Shown in pieces: positions 32,379-41,395 of a stretch of 50,003 nucleotides of DNA. The notes beneath the pieces were generated by a model. That model was given only the letters and a program-made list of their open reading frames with translations, ran no database searches and had not been told where the DNA came from. The translations under genes and the position numbers were made by a program. Source of the DNA: Syntrophaceae bacterium UBA6252 (GTDB lineage: Bacteria > Desulfobacterota > Syntrophia > Syntrophales > UBA6807); NCBI GenBank assembly GCA_002441265.1, contig DJVQ01000053.1:1-50003 (forward strand). The letters are read 5' to 3'. How positions within the stretch are numbered: the first letter of the stretch is position 1; each line of letters opens with the position of its first letter.

Positions 32379-34127
32379 ATGACTGCGGAAATGATCCCCC
32401 GTGCGTTGATCATGCCCAGGACCCATGAAACGACCGAGAGCAACAAGACCGGTTCCTGGCGTTTCCTCAGGCCGCGGTACGAGAACAAGACGTCCCCCTG
32501 TAGCGCCGCCTGTCCCGCCGGCGAGGACATCGCCATGATCGAGATGCTCGCGGGCCGGGGGCTGTTCAAGGAGGCGTGGGAGACGATTCTCCTTGAAAAT
32601 CCCCTGCCGGGAACCTGCGGGCGCGTCTGTTTCCATCCCTGCGAGGGGGTCTGCAACAGAAAGGATTTCGACGCATCCGTCGCCGTTCACGACGTCGAGC
32701 GTTTCCTGGCCGATGTGGCGGCGCGGAACGATCTGAAACCCGTCCTGGAGAAGCTTCCCCGGCGGCCCCATCGCGTCGCCGTCGTGGGGTCCGGACCGGC
32801 GGGACTTTCCGCGGCCTGGTTTCTCGGCCTCCTCGGCTACGGCTGCGACGTTTACGAAGCCCTTCCGGAGGCGGGGGGCGTCCTGCGGTGGGGAATACCG
32901 GAATACCGCCTTCCCTCCCCGGTGCTGAACGTCGAGATCGCCAGGATCGAGAGCGGGGGGGCGCGCATCCTCCGCGGGAGACCCGTGACGATGGAATCCC
33001 TGGACGGATTGAGAAAGGACTACAGCGCCGTATTCCTCGGCTGCGGCCTCTCGAGGGGGGCGCCCCTTCGCATTTCCGGGGAAGTCCCGGATGCCGTAAC
33101 GGACGGGCTTGTGTTCCTGAGAAACGTGCGCGGGGGGCAGCCGCCCCCCTGCGACGGTCTCTCGGCCGTCATCGGCGGCGGCAACACCGCCGTCGACATC
33201 GCCAGAACGGTTGTCCGGCTGGGAGGAAAGGCGGCGATCCTCTACCGCAGGCGCCGCGAGGACATGCCCGCCTTTCAGGACGAGGTCTCCATGGCCCTGG
33301 AGGAGGGTGTGGAACTGCACCAGCTTCTGGCCCCGGAAGCGATCCGGCCCCTGGGCCGCCGATACGGCCTCGTCCTGAAAAGGATGCGGGTCGAAGGCCG
33401 CGACCGGGACGGGCGGGGCCGGGTGGTTCCCACGGGGGAAACGACGGAGATGGAGGTCGAAAGGGTGTTCACCGCCACCGGCGCCGAGGCGGCCCAGCCC
33501 TGGCACCGCCCGCCGTCCGGACGGGGAAGCGGAATTTCCCTGAGCCACTGCGTCATCGTCTCCGAAGACGGGGCGAACCCCCTCGTGTACGGGGGCGACC
33601 CGGTGAACGAAACGAAAAACGTCACCCAGGCGATCGCCTCGGGCAAGCAGGCGGCGATGGCGCTGGATACGTTTTTTCAGGAAGGGATGGAGGCCGTCGA
33701 GGCAAGGCTTGCCGAATGCAGGGTGGGCAACGGCCCCGCCCTTTCCATGGAAATCTACATGGGCGGCCCCCGCCGCCTTCGCAGTTCCCACGTCGTTCAG
33801 CCCGGCGAGATCAATACGGACTATTTCCGGTTCGGGGCGCGGATGACCCAGCCGCGCCTGCTGGTGGAGGAGCGGATCGATTCGTTCGATGAAATCGATC
33901 TTCGGGTCTCCGCCGGCACGTCCATCCGGGAGGCGGAACGGTGCTTCAACTGCGGCCTGTGCAACCAATGCGACAATTGTTACGTCTTCTGCCCGGACGT
34001 GGCCGTCAGGAGGGGAAGGGACATGAACGACCGGCGGATCGACTACGACTACTGCAAGGGATGCGGCCTCTGCGCGGCCGAGTGCCCCCGGAACGCCGTG
34101 ACCCTGGAGAAGGAGGACGCCCCATGA
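32379..34127 (+). CDS. GltD/NfnB-like flavoprotein fused to PorD-type ferredoxin domain
   Basis: A 582-residue protein. The N-terminal Fe-S cysteine region includes CSAACPAGEDI and CGRVCFHPCEGVCNRK. The FAD-binding VAVVGSGPAGLSAAW lies at about 131-145, and an NAD(P)-binding AVIGGGNTAVDIAR further on. The tail (about 525-582) is a 2x[4Fe-4S] ferredoxin, CFNCGLCNQCDNCYVFCPD and CKGCGLCAAECPRNAV, as in the delta subunit of pyruvate:ferredoxin oxidoreductase. The gene sits where porD would be. It probably links the oxidoreductase directly to NAD(P)H. ATGA overlap with porA. Confidence 0.88.
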   Translation: MTAEMIPRALIMPRTHETTESNKTGSWRFLRPRYENKTSPCSAACPAGEDIAMIEMLAGRGLFKEAWETILLENPLPGTCGRVCFHPCEGVCNRKDFDASVAVHDVERFLADVAARNDLKPVLEKLPRRPHRVAVVGSGPAGLSAAWFLGLLGYGCDVYEALPEAGGVLRWGIPEYRLPSPVLNVEIARIESGGARILRGRPVTMESLDGLRKDYSAVFLGCGLSRGAPLRISGEVPDAVTDGLVFLRNVRGGQPPPCDGLSAVIGGGNTAVDIARTVVRLGGKAAILYRRRREDMPAFQDEVSMALEEGVELHQLLAPEAIRPLGRRYGLVLKRMRVEGRDRDGRGRVVPTGETTEMEVERVFTATGAEAAQPWHRPPSGRGSGISLSHCVIVSEDGANPLVYGGDPVNETKNVTQAIASGKQAAMALDTFFQEGMEAVEARLAECRVGNGPALSMEIYMGGPRRLRSSHVVQPGEINTDYFRFGARMTQPRLLVEERIDSFDEIDLRVSAGTSIREAERCFNCGLCNQCDNCYVFCPDVAVRRGRDMNDRRIDYDYCKGCGLCAAECPRNAVTLEKEDAP

Positions 34128-35302
34128 TGCGCGTGCTCGAAGGCAGCCATGCCGTCGCCGAGGCCGTCCGGCTGGCGCGGGTCCAGGTGGTCTCCGCCTA
34201 CCCGATCACGCCGCAGACGCACATCGTCGAGATCCTTTCGGACTATTGCGCCGCCGGCGGGATGGACGCCCGTTTCCTGAGGGTCGAAAGCGAGCATTCC
34301 TGCCTTGCCGCATTGATCGGGGCACAGAGCGCCGGCGCGAGGACCTTCACGGCGACGTCATCCCAGGGACTGGCCCTCATGCACGAACTCCTTCACTGGT
34401 CAGCCGGCGCGAGGCTCCCCATCGTCATGGCCGAGGTGAACCGGGCGCTCGGCCCCGGATGGAACATCTGGAGCGACCAGACGGACAGCCTCGCCCAGCG
34501 GGACACGGGCTGGATCCAGCTCTACTGCGAGGACGGCCAGGAGGTCCTCGACACGACCCTCCAGGCCTTCCGCCTGGCCGAACGGGTCAACCTGCCGGTC
34601 ATGGTCGTCCTGGACGCCTTTTATCTCTCCCACACCCACGAACCGGTGGACGTGCCCGGGCAGGAGGCGGTGGACCGCTTCCTGCCCCCGTACAGCCCGA
34701 AGTTCCGTCTCGACACGAAGGAGCCTTTCGCCCTGAGCCCCCTGGTGCCCCCCTCCGCCTACATGGAGATGCGCAGGGACATCGCCCGGGCCATGGAGGA
34801 GGCGCGGGCGTGCTTTCGCGACGTGGAGGCGGAATTCGACGCGGTCTTCGGCCGCCGGTACGGGCCCGTCGAGGCGGTCCGCTGCGAGGATGCGGAGATC
34901 ATCCTGGTCGCCTCGGGGACCGTCACCAGCACCGCCCGTCTCCTCCTCGAGGAACTGCGGTCGAAAGGGGAGAAGGCCGGCCTTCTCAAGATCAGGATGT
35001 TCAGACCCTTTCCCGCGGAAGATGTCCGCCGTGCGCTCTGGCGGGCGAAGAAGGCGGCGGTGATCGACCGGAACGTCTCCTTCGGCGCCGGCGGCATCTT
35101 CGCCCAGGAAATCCGCGCGGCGCTGTGCAACATGCCGGACCGCCCGCAGGTATTCGGTTTCATCGCAGGCCTCGGCGGCCGGGACGTGACCACGGCCGTC
35201 CTCGAAGACATCTACCTTCAGACGAAAAACGGCGATGTCCCCCCCGGGGAAAGCGTGTGGGTCGGACTCCAGGAGGTGAGCCATGCAACCGGACGGGCGT
35301 AG
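34124..35302 (+). CDS. porA: 2-oxoacid:ferredoxin oxidoreductase, alpha subunit
   Basis: A 392-residue subunit: EGSHAVAEAVRLARVQVVSAYPITPQTHIVE, FLRVESEHSCLAALIGAQSAGAR, TATSSQGLALMHELL and IVMAEVNRALGPGWNIWSD define domain I. GRDVT near the end is also typical. ATG 34124 overlaps the previous stop (ATGA); AGGAGG is upstream. A longer frame from 33941 lies inside the previous gene. It overlaps porB by 20 bases. Confidence 0.93.
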   Translation: MMRVLEGSHAVAEAVRLARVQVVSAYPITPQTHIVEILSDYCAAGGMDARFLRVESEHSCLAALIGAQSAGARTFTATSSQGLALMHELLHWSAGARLPIVMAEVNRALGPGWNIWSDQTDSLAQRDTGWIQLYCEDGQEVLDTTLQAFRLAERVNLPVMVVLDAFYLSHTHEPVDVPGQEAVDRFLPPYSPKFRLDTKEPFALSPLVPPSAYMEMRRDIARAMEEARACFRDVEAEFDAVFGRRYGPVEAVRCEDAEIILVASGTVTSTARLLLEELRSKGEKAGLLKIRMFRPFPAEDVRRALWRAKKAAVIDRNVSFGAGGIFAQEIRAALCNMPDRPQVFGFIAGLGGRDVTTAVLEDIYLQTKNGDVPPGESVWVGLQEVSHATGRA

Positions 35303-36164
35303 CCGGGAATGGATGTGTTCGGGCCACGTGGGTTGCGCCGGATGCGGGGCGGCCGTGGCCATGCGCTTTTTCCTGAAGGCCATGGGGGAAAAGACGATCC
35401 TGGTGGTGCCGGCCTGCTGCTGGTCCGTCATCGCCGGGCCCTACCCCCAGTCGGCCCTCAAGGTCCCCGTCATCCACGCCGCCTTCGAGACCGGAGGGGC
35501 GACGGCGAGCGGCGTCCGGGCGGCCCTCGACATGAGGGGCGACACCGAGACGACGGTCGTGACCTGGGCGGGCGACGGCGGCACCTTCGACATCGGCTTT
35601 CAGGCGCTGAGCGGCGCCGTGGAGCGGAACGAGAACTTCATCTACGTCTGCTACGACAACGAGGCCTACATGAACACCGGCATTCAGCGGAGCTCCTCCA
35701 CGCCGTACGGCGCCTGGACGACCACCACGCCCGGCCGGGACTGGAAGAAGATGCGGAAGAAGAACATCGTGGAGGCCCTGGTGGCGCACCGCATCCCCTA
35801 CGCGGCGACCGCAAGCATCGCCTATCCGGAGGATCTGATCCGGAAGGCGGAAAAGGCCCGGTCGATGAAGGGCTCCAGGTTCCTGCACATCTTCGCGAGC
35901 TGCCCCACGGGATGGCGGATCCCGTCGGAAATGTCCGTGAAAATCGCCCGCATGGCCGTGCAGACGAACATCTTTCCCCTGTACGAGGTGGAGGACGGCG
36001 TCCGCTACACCATCAATTACAGGCCGAAGGAATACCTGGTCCGGGAGTACTTCCGGCTTCAGGGGCGGTTCCGGCATCTGAAGGAGGAAGACCTGGACCA
36101 GATCCAGGGCATGGTCGACGAGGATTGGAGGCTGCTTCTGAGAAAAGCGGGCGGGGGGGCCTGA
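35283..36164 (+). CDS. porB: 2-oxoacid:ferredoxin oxidoreductase, beta subunit (pyruvate type)
   Basis: A 293-residue thiamine-diphosphate subunit. Cys12, 18 and 21 (CSGHVGCAGCG), with a further Cys in PACCWSVI, ligate the [4Fe-4S] cluster. WAGDGGTFDIGFQALSGA, then YVCYDNEAYMNTGIQRSS, is the ThDP/Mg motif, and TPYGAWTTTTP is characteristic of pyruvate-type enzymes. It completes the gamma-(delta fusion)-alpha-beta set. The cstA-like gene follows after 144 bases. Confidence 0.93.
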   Translation: MQPDGRSREWMCSGHVGCAGCGAAVAMRFFLKAMGEKTILVVPACCWSVIAGPYPQSALKVPVIHAAFETGGATASGVRAALDMRGDTETTVVTWAGDGGTFDIGFQALSGAVERNENFIYVCYDNEAYMNTGIQRSSSTPYGAWTTTTPGRDWKKMRKKNIVEALVAHRIPYAATASIAYPEDLIRKAEKARSMKGSRFLHIFASCPTGWRIPSEMSVKIARMAVQTNIFPLYEVEDGVRYTINYRPKEYLVREYFRLQGRFRHLKEEDLDQIQGMVDEDWRLLLRKAGGGA

Positions 36165-36308
36165 AGAAGGAAAGGTCTGCAGGGCGCTCGCGACGCACAA
36201 CGGAGCGTCCGGCGGCCTCCCTCCCTCCTCCCCGGGAGGCCGCCGGATCCCGTCGCCCTTCATATCGCAGAAACGGCACACAAATATTCTTCCACAAGGA
36301 GGCGGTCA

Positions 36309-38075
36309 ATGACAACCACTGCAGTCATCATCGTCGGTTTTCTGATCTACGTGGGGTTCTACTTCCTCTACGGAAAAAAGATCGAGCGGGATGTCGTGAA
36401 GGCGTCGGACGAGGTCGAAACCCCGTCCATGCGTCTTTACGACGGCGTCGACTACGTCCCGGCCCACAGGGCGGTCCTTTTCGGCCACCACTTTTCCTCC
36501 ATCGCCGGGGCCGGTCCCCTCGTGGGCCCCGCCATGGCCATGTGCTGGGGCTGGGTCCCGGGCCTGCTATGGGTCTGGTTCGGGAACATCCTGATCGGCT
36601 CCATCCACGACTACCTGGCCCTGATGGCTTCCGTCCGCTATGACGGAAAATCCGTGCAGTTCGTGGCCACCGACCTGATTTCCAAGAGGACGGGGAAGGC
36701 CTTTTACTGGATCGTGTTCTTTCTCCTCATCCTCGTCGTCGGGGCCTTCGCGAACATCATCGGCGACATCTTCGTGAGAACCCCGGACGTCTCGGCCGCG
36801 TCCATCTACATGACCGTCTCGGCCGTCATCCTGGGCGTTCTGCTTTACAGGCTCAAGATGAACCTCCCCCTGGCCACGGTGATCGGCATCGTCCTCATGG
36901 CCGTCGCCATCTGGATGTCCACCATCTTTCCCGTTCAGGCGAGCTACGGCACCTGGATGGTGGTCCTCTTCCTGTACATCATCGTCGCCGCCTCCATTCC
37001 CGTCAACGTTCTCCTGCAGCCCCGGGATTATCTCAATTCCTTCCTCCTGTATTTCGGCGTCGCGGTGGGATTCATCGCCGCCGTCTTCACCTTCCGGGGG
37101 TTCGAAGTGCCGGCGTTCACCGTGTTCTCGCCGATTCTTCTCGGCGGAAAAGCGACGCCCTTCTGGCCGGCCATCCCCCTGGTCATCGCCTGCGGGTCCC
37201 TGTCGGGTTTTCATTCCCTCGTGGCCTCGGGAACGACGTCCAAGCAGCTTTCGAGGGAGACGGACGGACTGTTCGTGGGGTACGGCGCCATGTTCACGGA
37301 AGGGTTCCTCTCGACGCTCATCATCTGCGCCATCGGCGGTTTCGGCTACACGGTCATCCGGGACACCCATGCCGCCCAGGCGGCCGCTGCCGCGGCCGGC
37401 ACCGCCGTGGCGCCCCTTGCCCTGACCCTGGAGAACTGGGGGGCCCTCTACACGGGCACCGCTTCGACACTGAGGCTCACGCCGCCCAACATGATCATCG
37501 AGTGCTTCGCCAGGATGGTGGACGCGAGTTTCCTGGCCTTCATCCCCACGAACGTCGTGAGAATCATCGCGGGGCTGTGGATATCGGCCTTCGCCCTGAC
37601 CACGCTCGACACGACGAACCGGCTCGCCCGGTACTGCCTCGTGGAGATGCTCGCCCCCCTGAAGAACACCGCGGAAGGGGCCTATGGAATGCTCACCAAC
37701 CGCTGGGTGGCGTCCCTCGTCCCGGCGGCCATCGGCATCTACCTCGCCTGGAGCGGCCAGTTCACGATTCTCTGGCCCTCCTTCAGCGCCGCCAACCAGC
37801 TCATCGCCTCCATCGCCCTGATGACGGGCGCCGCCTTCGTGGCGAAAAAGATGAAATCGAAGTTTTCCGCCATAGCCGTGGGTCCTGCGTGGGCGCTGTG
37901 GCTGACCGTTTCATGCGCCATCCTGTGGTTCATGGCCGTGGTCATGCCCACCGCCATCGCCAGGGCGGCCGGACCGGGCTGGACGGTGGAGATCATCCTG
38001 GGCATCATGCTCCTTCTGAACATTCTTTTCATTGTGGACTTCGTGAAGATGGAAAGGACGGTCGAGGGCGCCTGA
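36309..38075 (+). CDS. cstA: CstA/BtsT-family carbon-starvation transporter (probable pyruvate importer)
   Basis: A 588-residue polytopic membrane protein. VPAHRAVLFGHHFSSIAGAGPLVGPAMAM is the CstA signature, and LLWVWFGNILIGSIHDYLALMASVRYDGKS follows. Around sixteen hydrophobic helices and a mid-protein SGFHSLVASGTTSKQL are visible. E. coli CstA and BtsT are pyruvate transporters, and this copy lies downstream of a BtsSR-type system and a pyruvate oxidoreductase operon. It is shorter than E. coli CstA (about 700 residues), as in many anaerobes. AAGGAGG lies 7 bases before the ATG, and a strong terminator follows. Confidence 0.92.
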   Translation: MTTTAVIIVGFLIYVGFYFLYGKKIERDVVKASDEVETPSMRLYDGVDYVPAHRAVLFGHHFSSIAGAGPLVGPAMAMCWGWVPGLLWVWFGNILIGSIHDYLALMASVRYDGKSVQFVATDLISKRTGKAFYWIVFFLLILVVGAFANIIGDIFVRTPDVSAASIYMTVSAVILGVLLYRLKMNLPLATVIGIVLMAVAIWMSTIFPVQASYGTWMVVLFLYIIVAASIPVNVLLQPRDYLNSFLLYFGVAVGFIAAVFTFRGFEVPAFTVFSPILLGGKATPFWPAIPLVIACGSLSGFHSLVASGTTSKQLSRETDGLFVGYGAMFTEGFLSTLIICAIGGFGYTVIRDTHAAQAAAAAAGTAVAPLALTLENWGALYTGTASTLRLTPPNMIIECFARMVDASFLAFIPTNVVRIIAGLWISAFALTTLDTTNRLARYCLVEMLAPLKNTAEGAYGMLTNRWVASLVPAAIGIYLAWSGQFTILWPSFSAANQLIASIALMTGAAFVAKKMKSKFSAIAVGPAWALWLTVSCAILWFMAVVMPTAIARAAGPGWTVEIILGIMLLLNILFIVDFVKMERTVEGA

Positions 38076-38092
38076 CGCGCCCCCGTCCATGC

Positions 38093-38134
38093 AAACCGGC
38101 GCACGCCGTCCGGCCGGCGTGCGCCGGTTTTTTT
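38093..38134 (+). terminator. intrinsic terminator after cstA
   Basis: A 15-bp GC-rich stem AACCGGCGCACGCCG (38094-38108) / CGGCGTGCGCCGGTT (38115-38129) followed by a T-run. Confidence 0.93.
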
Positions 38135-38193
38135 ATTCCCGGCAGGCTGAACCGGTGAGATGTCCGTTCCGGAATCTTCCTTGAATTCCCTCA

Positions 38194-38222
38194 TTGACAA
38201 CGCCGGTGCGCTAACCCATAAT
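38194..38222 (+). promoter_or_regulatory. sigma-70 promoter for the clostripain-type gene
   Basis: Consensus TTGACA (38194-38199), 17-base spacer, CATAAT (38217-38222). The leader to ATG 38364 would be about 130 bases. It excludes the longer in-frame start at 38160. Confidence 0.8.
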
Positions 38223-38363
38223 TGGCAAATTCGCAAGAAGCCGGAACAACGCTTTTTTCGCACGGCCAAGCAACAGGCCCGGCGGAGGGATGTCTCCTCA
38301 GCGATCACGATTGCCGATCAAAAACTCGTTCCGGAGGGGATGAGAGAAGGGAAGGTTCGGTTC

Positions 38364-40136
38364 ATGAAACGTTCTTTCGCATTTTTCGCACTGGGATTCC
38401 TGTTTTTCATGACGGCGTGCAGCGGCGGCGGAGGCGACGGCGGAGGGACCTCGCCCGCGGCAAAGCGTTCCTGGACCTTCATGGTTTATTTGGGGGCCGA
38501 CAACAACCTCTCGTCGGCCGGAGTCAGCGACCTGAACGAAATGGCAAAGGTGGGGTCGGACGAGAACGTGAACATCGTCGTCCAGGCCGAATTCAGCTCG
38601 GAATACACGGACTTCACCGAGATCGACCAGGGATCCTACAACGGAGACACGATCCGCTATCTCGTCGGGAAGGCGGATGCCGGCAGCGGGTTCGACCTCG
38701 AGTCGGGGACGTCCATCGGAAACGTGGACATGGCCTCCCCGGCGACCTTGGCGGCGTTCATCCAGTGGGCCGCCGCGCGGTACCCGGCGGACCATTACGC
38801 GCTCGTCATCTGGGACCATGGCGCGGGCTGGAAGCGGAAGGGCAGGGGGGCCGTGGAGGATGAAACCAGCGGCAATTTCATGACCCTTCCCGACCTGGCC
38901 AAGGGGGTCCGCGATTCGGGCGTCTTCGTGGACGTGATCGATTTCGACGCCTGCCTCATGGGGATGTACGAGGTCGCCTACGAGTTTCTCTCCCTGACGG
39001 ACTACATGGTCTTTTCGGAGGAGACCGAACCGGGTTCCGGCAATCCCTACGACACCATCCTGGCCGCGCTGGCGGCGAACCCGCGGATGACGCCGGGGGA
39101 ACTCGCAGTCGCGATCGTGGAACGCTATGATGCCTATTACGCTACCACGGAACGATCGGAGGACGTCACGAAATCCGCCGTCGACATGTCGAAGATCGCG
39201 GCGCTTCATGAGGCCATGGTCACGGCCGCCGAGGCCATCGTCGCCGACTTCGCCACCGTCGGGGCAGTCATCGCCGCGGCCCAGCAGAACACTCAGAGTT
39301 ATTACTACCGGACGAATCACGATCTGTACGATTTCTTCGACTACGTGGACACGAACCTGGTTCAGGGTTCCGTGAAGGCGGCGGCGCAGGCCGTCAAGTC
39401 GGCGGCGTCCGACGCCGTCATCGTCAACCGGTTCAGGGGCGACAGCGTGGCGGAATCCCACGGGATCGCCGTCTATGCGCCCGCCAGGAACCAGGTGTCC
39501 ACGGACCAGGTCGTGAACGAACTCGCCTCGTACGCCGCTCTGGCCTGCAACCAGTCCCGGGGAAACGGCTGGTACGACGCCGTGGTGGCCATGATGGAAA
39601 ACCGGGTCCAGGATCTCTATCCCGGCGGATTCGCCTTCTACGTCGAGTGGGACACCGACGCCGATGTCGATCTCTATGTGTGGGAACCGACGGCGCTCTA
39701 TGCCCCGTGGATGGGACAGAGTACTCCCAACGGAACGTTCTCGGCCGATTCCATCGTTACCGGGACGTCCGCCGAGTATTACGTGGCCGACGACTACGTG
39801 GAGCCCGGCTACTATGACGTCATCATCAATTATTACGACAACGGTTCGACCGCCGATTATGCCAATGTCCTCTTCCATTACTACATCCCCGGAGATCCGG
39901 CGGGATGGAGGTCCGCCGGCCCCGTGACGCTGGATCTTTCCAACCCGTACACGGATGAGGAGATCACGTACCCCCCCGTCGCCCTGAACAGCTACAGCGA
40001 CTACTGGTACGTCTATCAGCATTACGTGGGGGAGGAGGAAAACGGGGGCCTTTCCTGGGCCCAGGAGGGAACGAAGGTGAAGGTATCCTTTAAGGCGAAG
40101 AAGAAGAAACCGTCCTTCGGGGACGGAGGAAAGTGA
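38364..40136 (+). CDS. clostripain-family (C11) cysteine peptidase lipoprotein
   Basis: A 590-residue secreted lipoprotein. The signal peptide ends in lipobox FFMTAC, with Cys19 lipidated, and a Gly/Ser linker follows. The C11 catalytic domain starts WTFMVYLGADNNL, with His152 (WDHGAGW) and Cys197 (DFDACLMGMYE). About residues 410-580 form a C-terminal beta-rich domain (WDTDADVDLYVWEP..., pre-peptidase C-terminal-like). Clostripain cuts after Arg. The first residue after Cys19 is Ser rather than Asp, which favours outer-membrane sorting. Start chosen by signal peptide, ribosome site and upstream promoter. A small lipoprotein gene follows after 3 bases. Confidence 0.9.
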   Translation: MKRSFAFFALGFLFFMTACSGGGGDGGGTSPAAKRSWTFMVYLGADNNLSSAGVSDLNEMAKVGSDENVNIVVQAEFSSEYTDFTEIDQGSYNGDTIRYLVGKADAGSGFDLESGTSIGNVDMASPATLAAFIQWAAARYPADHYALVIWDHGAGWKRKGRGAVEDETSGNFMTLPDLAKGVRDSGVFVDVIDFDACLMGMYEVAYEFLSLTDYMVFSEETEPGSGNPYDTILAALAANPRMTPGELAVAIVERYDAYYATTERSEDVTKSAVDMSKIAALHEAMVTAAEAIVADFATVGAVIAAAQQNTQSYYYRTNHDLYDFFDYVDTNLVQGSVKAAAQAVKSAASDAVIVNRFRGDSVAESHGIAVYAPARNQVSTDQVVNELASYAALACNQSRGNGWYDAVVAMMENRVQDLYPGGFAFYVEWDTDADVDLYVWEPTALYAPWMGQSTPNGTFSADSIVTGTSAEYYVADDYVEPGYYDVIINYYDNGSTADYANVLFHYYIPGDPAGWRSAGPVTLDLSNPYTDEEITYPPVALNSYSDYWYVYQHYVGEEENGGLSWAQEGTKVKVSFKAKKKKPSFGDGGK

Positions 40137-40139
40137 TCC

Positions 40140-40523
40140 ATGGGCCGGTTCGGAATGTTCGCGCTCATGGGGCTCGTCCTCCTGGTGGCCTGCGCGGGGG
40201 GGGCGCCGTCTTCCGCCGGTCCGACGGTTGAGCGGATCGGCGCGGATCCCGGGGAACACTTGGACCGGGAGGTGATCCTCGCGGGGTCGTTCAAAGGCTG
40301 GAAGGGTGGCTGTCCCGGCCCCCCGCCGGTGTCCCGGAGCGACTGGATGGTGGACGACGGGACGGGATGCCTCTACGTCCACGGGCCGCTCCCGCCGGGC
40401 CTGGATCCGGCGAGGCCGAAGGACGAGAGGGTCGTCTTGACCGGGGTTCTGAAACGGTCCGCGGACGGCGTTCTCTACCTGGACGTCGCGGGGAGGAAAC
40501 CCTTCTTTCCGGCCCCCCGGTGA
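40140..40523 (+). CDS. small lipoprotein, OB-fold-like
   Basis: A 127-residue lipoprotein: signal peptide with lipobox LLVAC (Cys18), then a single domain, HLDREVILAGSFKGWKG, DWMVDDGTGCLYVHGPLP, RVVLTGVLKRSADGVLYL, whose strand pattern resembles a bacterial OB-fold. Function is unknown. It is translated with the clostripain-type gene (3-base gap), so it may be a chaperone, inhibitor or partner of that peptidase. Confidence 0.8.
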   Translation: MGRFGMFALMGLVLLVACAGGAPSSAGPTVERIGADPGEHLDREVILAGSFKGWKGGCPGPPPVSRSDWMVDDGTGCLYVHGPLPPGLDPARPKDERVVLTGVLKRSADGVLYLDVAGRKPFFPAPR

Positions 40524-40553
40524 CGGCGGCGCTGTCCCGGTGCGGTCCCGGCT

Positions 40554-41270
40554 TCAGGGAACCGACGCGGTTTCCGATGCCACGACCCCCCTGCGGACCA
40601 TGACGTTGTAGATGAATTGGGCTTTCTTCCGGATGTAGCGGGACGGCCGGTCGGCCTTGTACCGCGTCGGGTTGGGGAGCACGGCGACAAGGGTCGCCGC
40701 TTCCATGGGCGTCAGTTCCGACGACGGTTTCCCGTAATATCGCCGGGAAGCCGCCTCGATTCCGAAGATGCCGTCCCCCCACTCGACGACGTTGAGATAC
40801 AGTTCGAGAATCCGACGCTTGCTCAGGTTCCGCTCGATCCTCCAGGTGAGGACGGCCTCCCTGAGTTTCCTGACGGGGTTCTTGGAGGGGGAGAGGTAGA
40901 GGTTTTTGACGAGCTGCTGGCTGATCGTGCTCCCCCCGAACTTCCATCTGCCCGCATGGAGGTTTTTTTCGAGGGCTTTCTGCATCGCATCGAAATCGAA
41001 TCCGTTGTGACGCCAGAACTTCCCGTCTTCCGAGATGACGACCGCCTGGACGACATACCGGGAGATCCGTCCGAGAGGCACCCATGTCTGCCGGATGCGC
41101 AGGTCCCTCCCGTCCCGGTTCCATTCCGCCTCCCGGTACTTCATGAAGGCCGTTTTGCCGGGATTTTCCACGGCGAGCCTGCCGATTCCGGGATGAAACA
41201 GGAAGAAGGCCGAAAAGACCGCGAGGGCCAGGGATAAGGCCGGGACCAGGAATTTCATGTTCTTCCGCAT
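40554..41270 (-). CDS. mtgA: monofunctional biosynthetic peptidoglycan transglycosylase
   Basis: A 238-residue GT51 enzyme polymerising lipid II into glycan strands. The N-terminal membrane anchor is LVPALSLALAVFSAFFLF. The five GT51 motifs are present: AVVISEDGKFWRHNGFD (catalytic Glu), GGSTISQQLVKNLYL, RKLREAVLTWRIERNLSKRRILELYLNVVEWG and GIEAASRRYYGK. No penicillin-binding domain, so it is the MtgA type. ATG 41270 is preferred over GTG 41294 and ATG 41258; none has a strong ribosome site. Confidence 0.92.
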   Translation of the reverse strand: MRKNMKFLVPALSLALAVFSAFFLFHPGIGRLAVENPGKTAFMKYREAEWNRDGRDLRIRQTWVPLGRISRYVVQAVVISEDGKFWRHNGFDFDAMQKALEKNLHAGRWKFGGSTISQQLVKNLYLSPSKNPVRKLREAVLTWRIERNLSKRRILELYLNVVEWGDGIFGIEAASRRYYGKPSSELTPMEAATLVAVLPNPTRYKADRPSRYIRKKAQFIYNVMVRRGVVASETASVP

Positions 41271-41395
41271 ACCCGTTTCCGTCCGTCGGGGCACAGATGT
41301 ATCACAGGGCGATGGAGAAGAAAACGGAAATTCCGATCAGGCCGCCGCCGTGGCCCGGGTGTTGAACGAGGGGGCCTTCGGCGGTTCCGGAACGG

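Noticed and set aside
36165..36308. LytTR (BtsR-type) direct repeats upstream of the cstA-like gene
   Set aside because: Looked for a repeated motif and found none convincing by eye; the regulatory link remains inference.
38298..40382. Long reverse-strand open frame of 694 codons over the clostripain-type gene
   Set aside because: It is a GC-rich antisense shadow (His/Arg/Gly/Val-rich, no domain). The + strand frame has signal peptide, lipobox and catalytic motifs.
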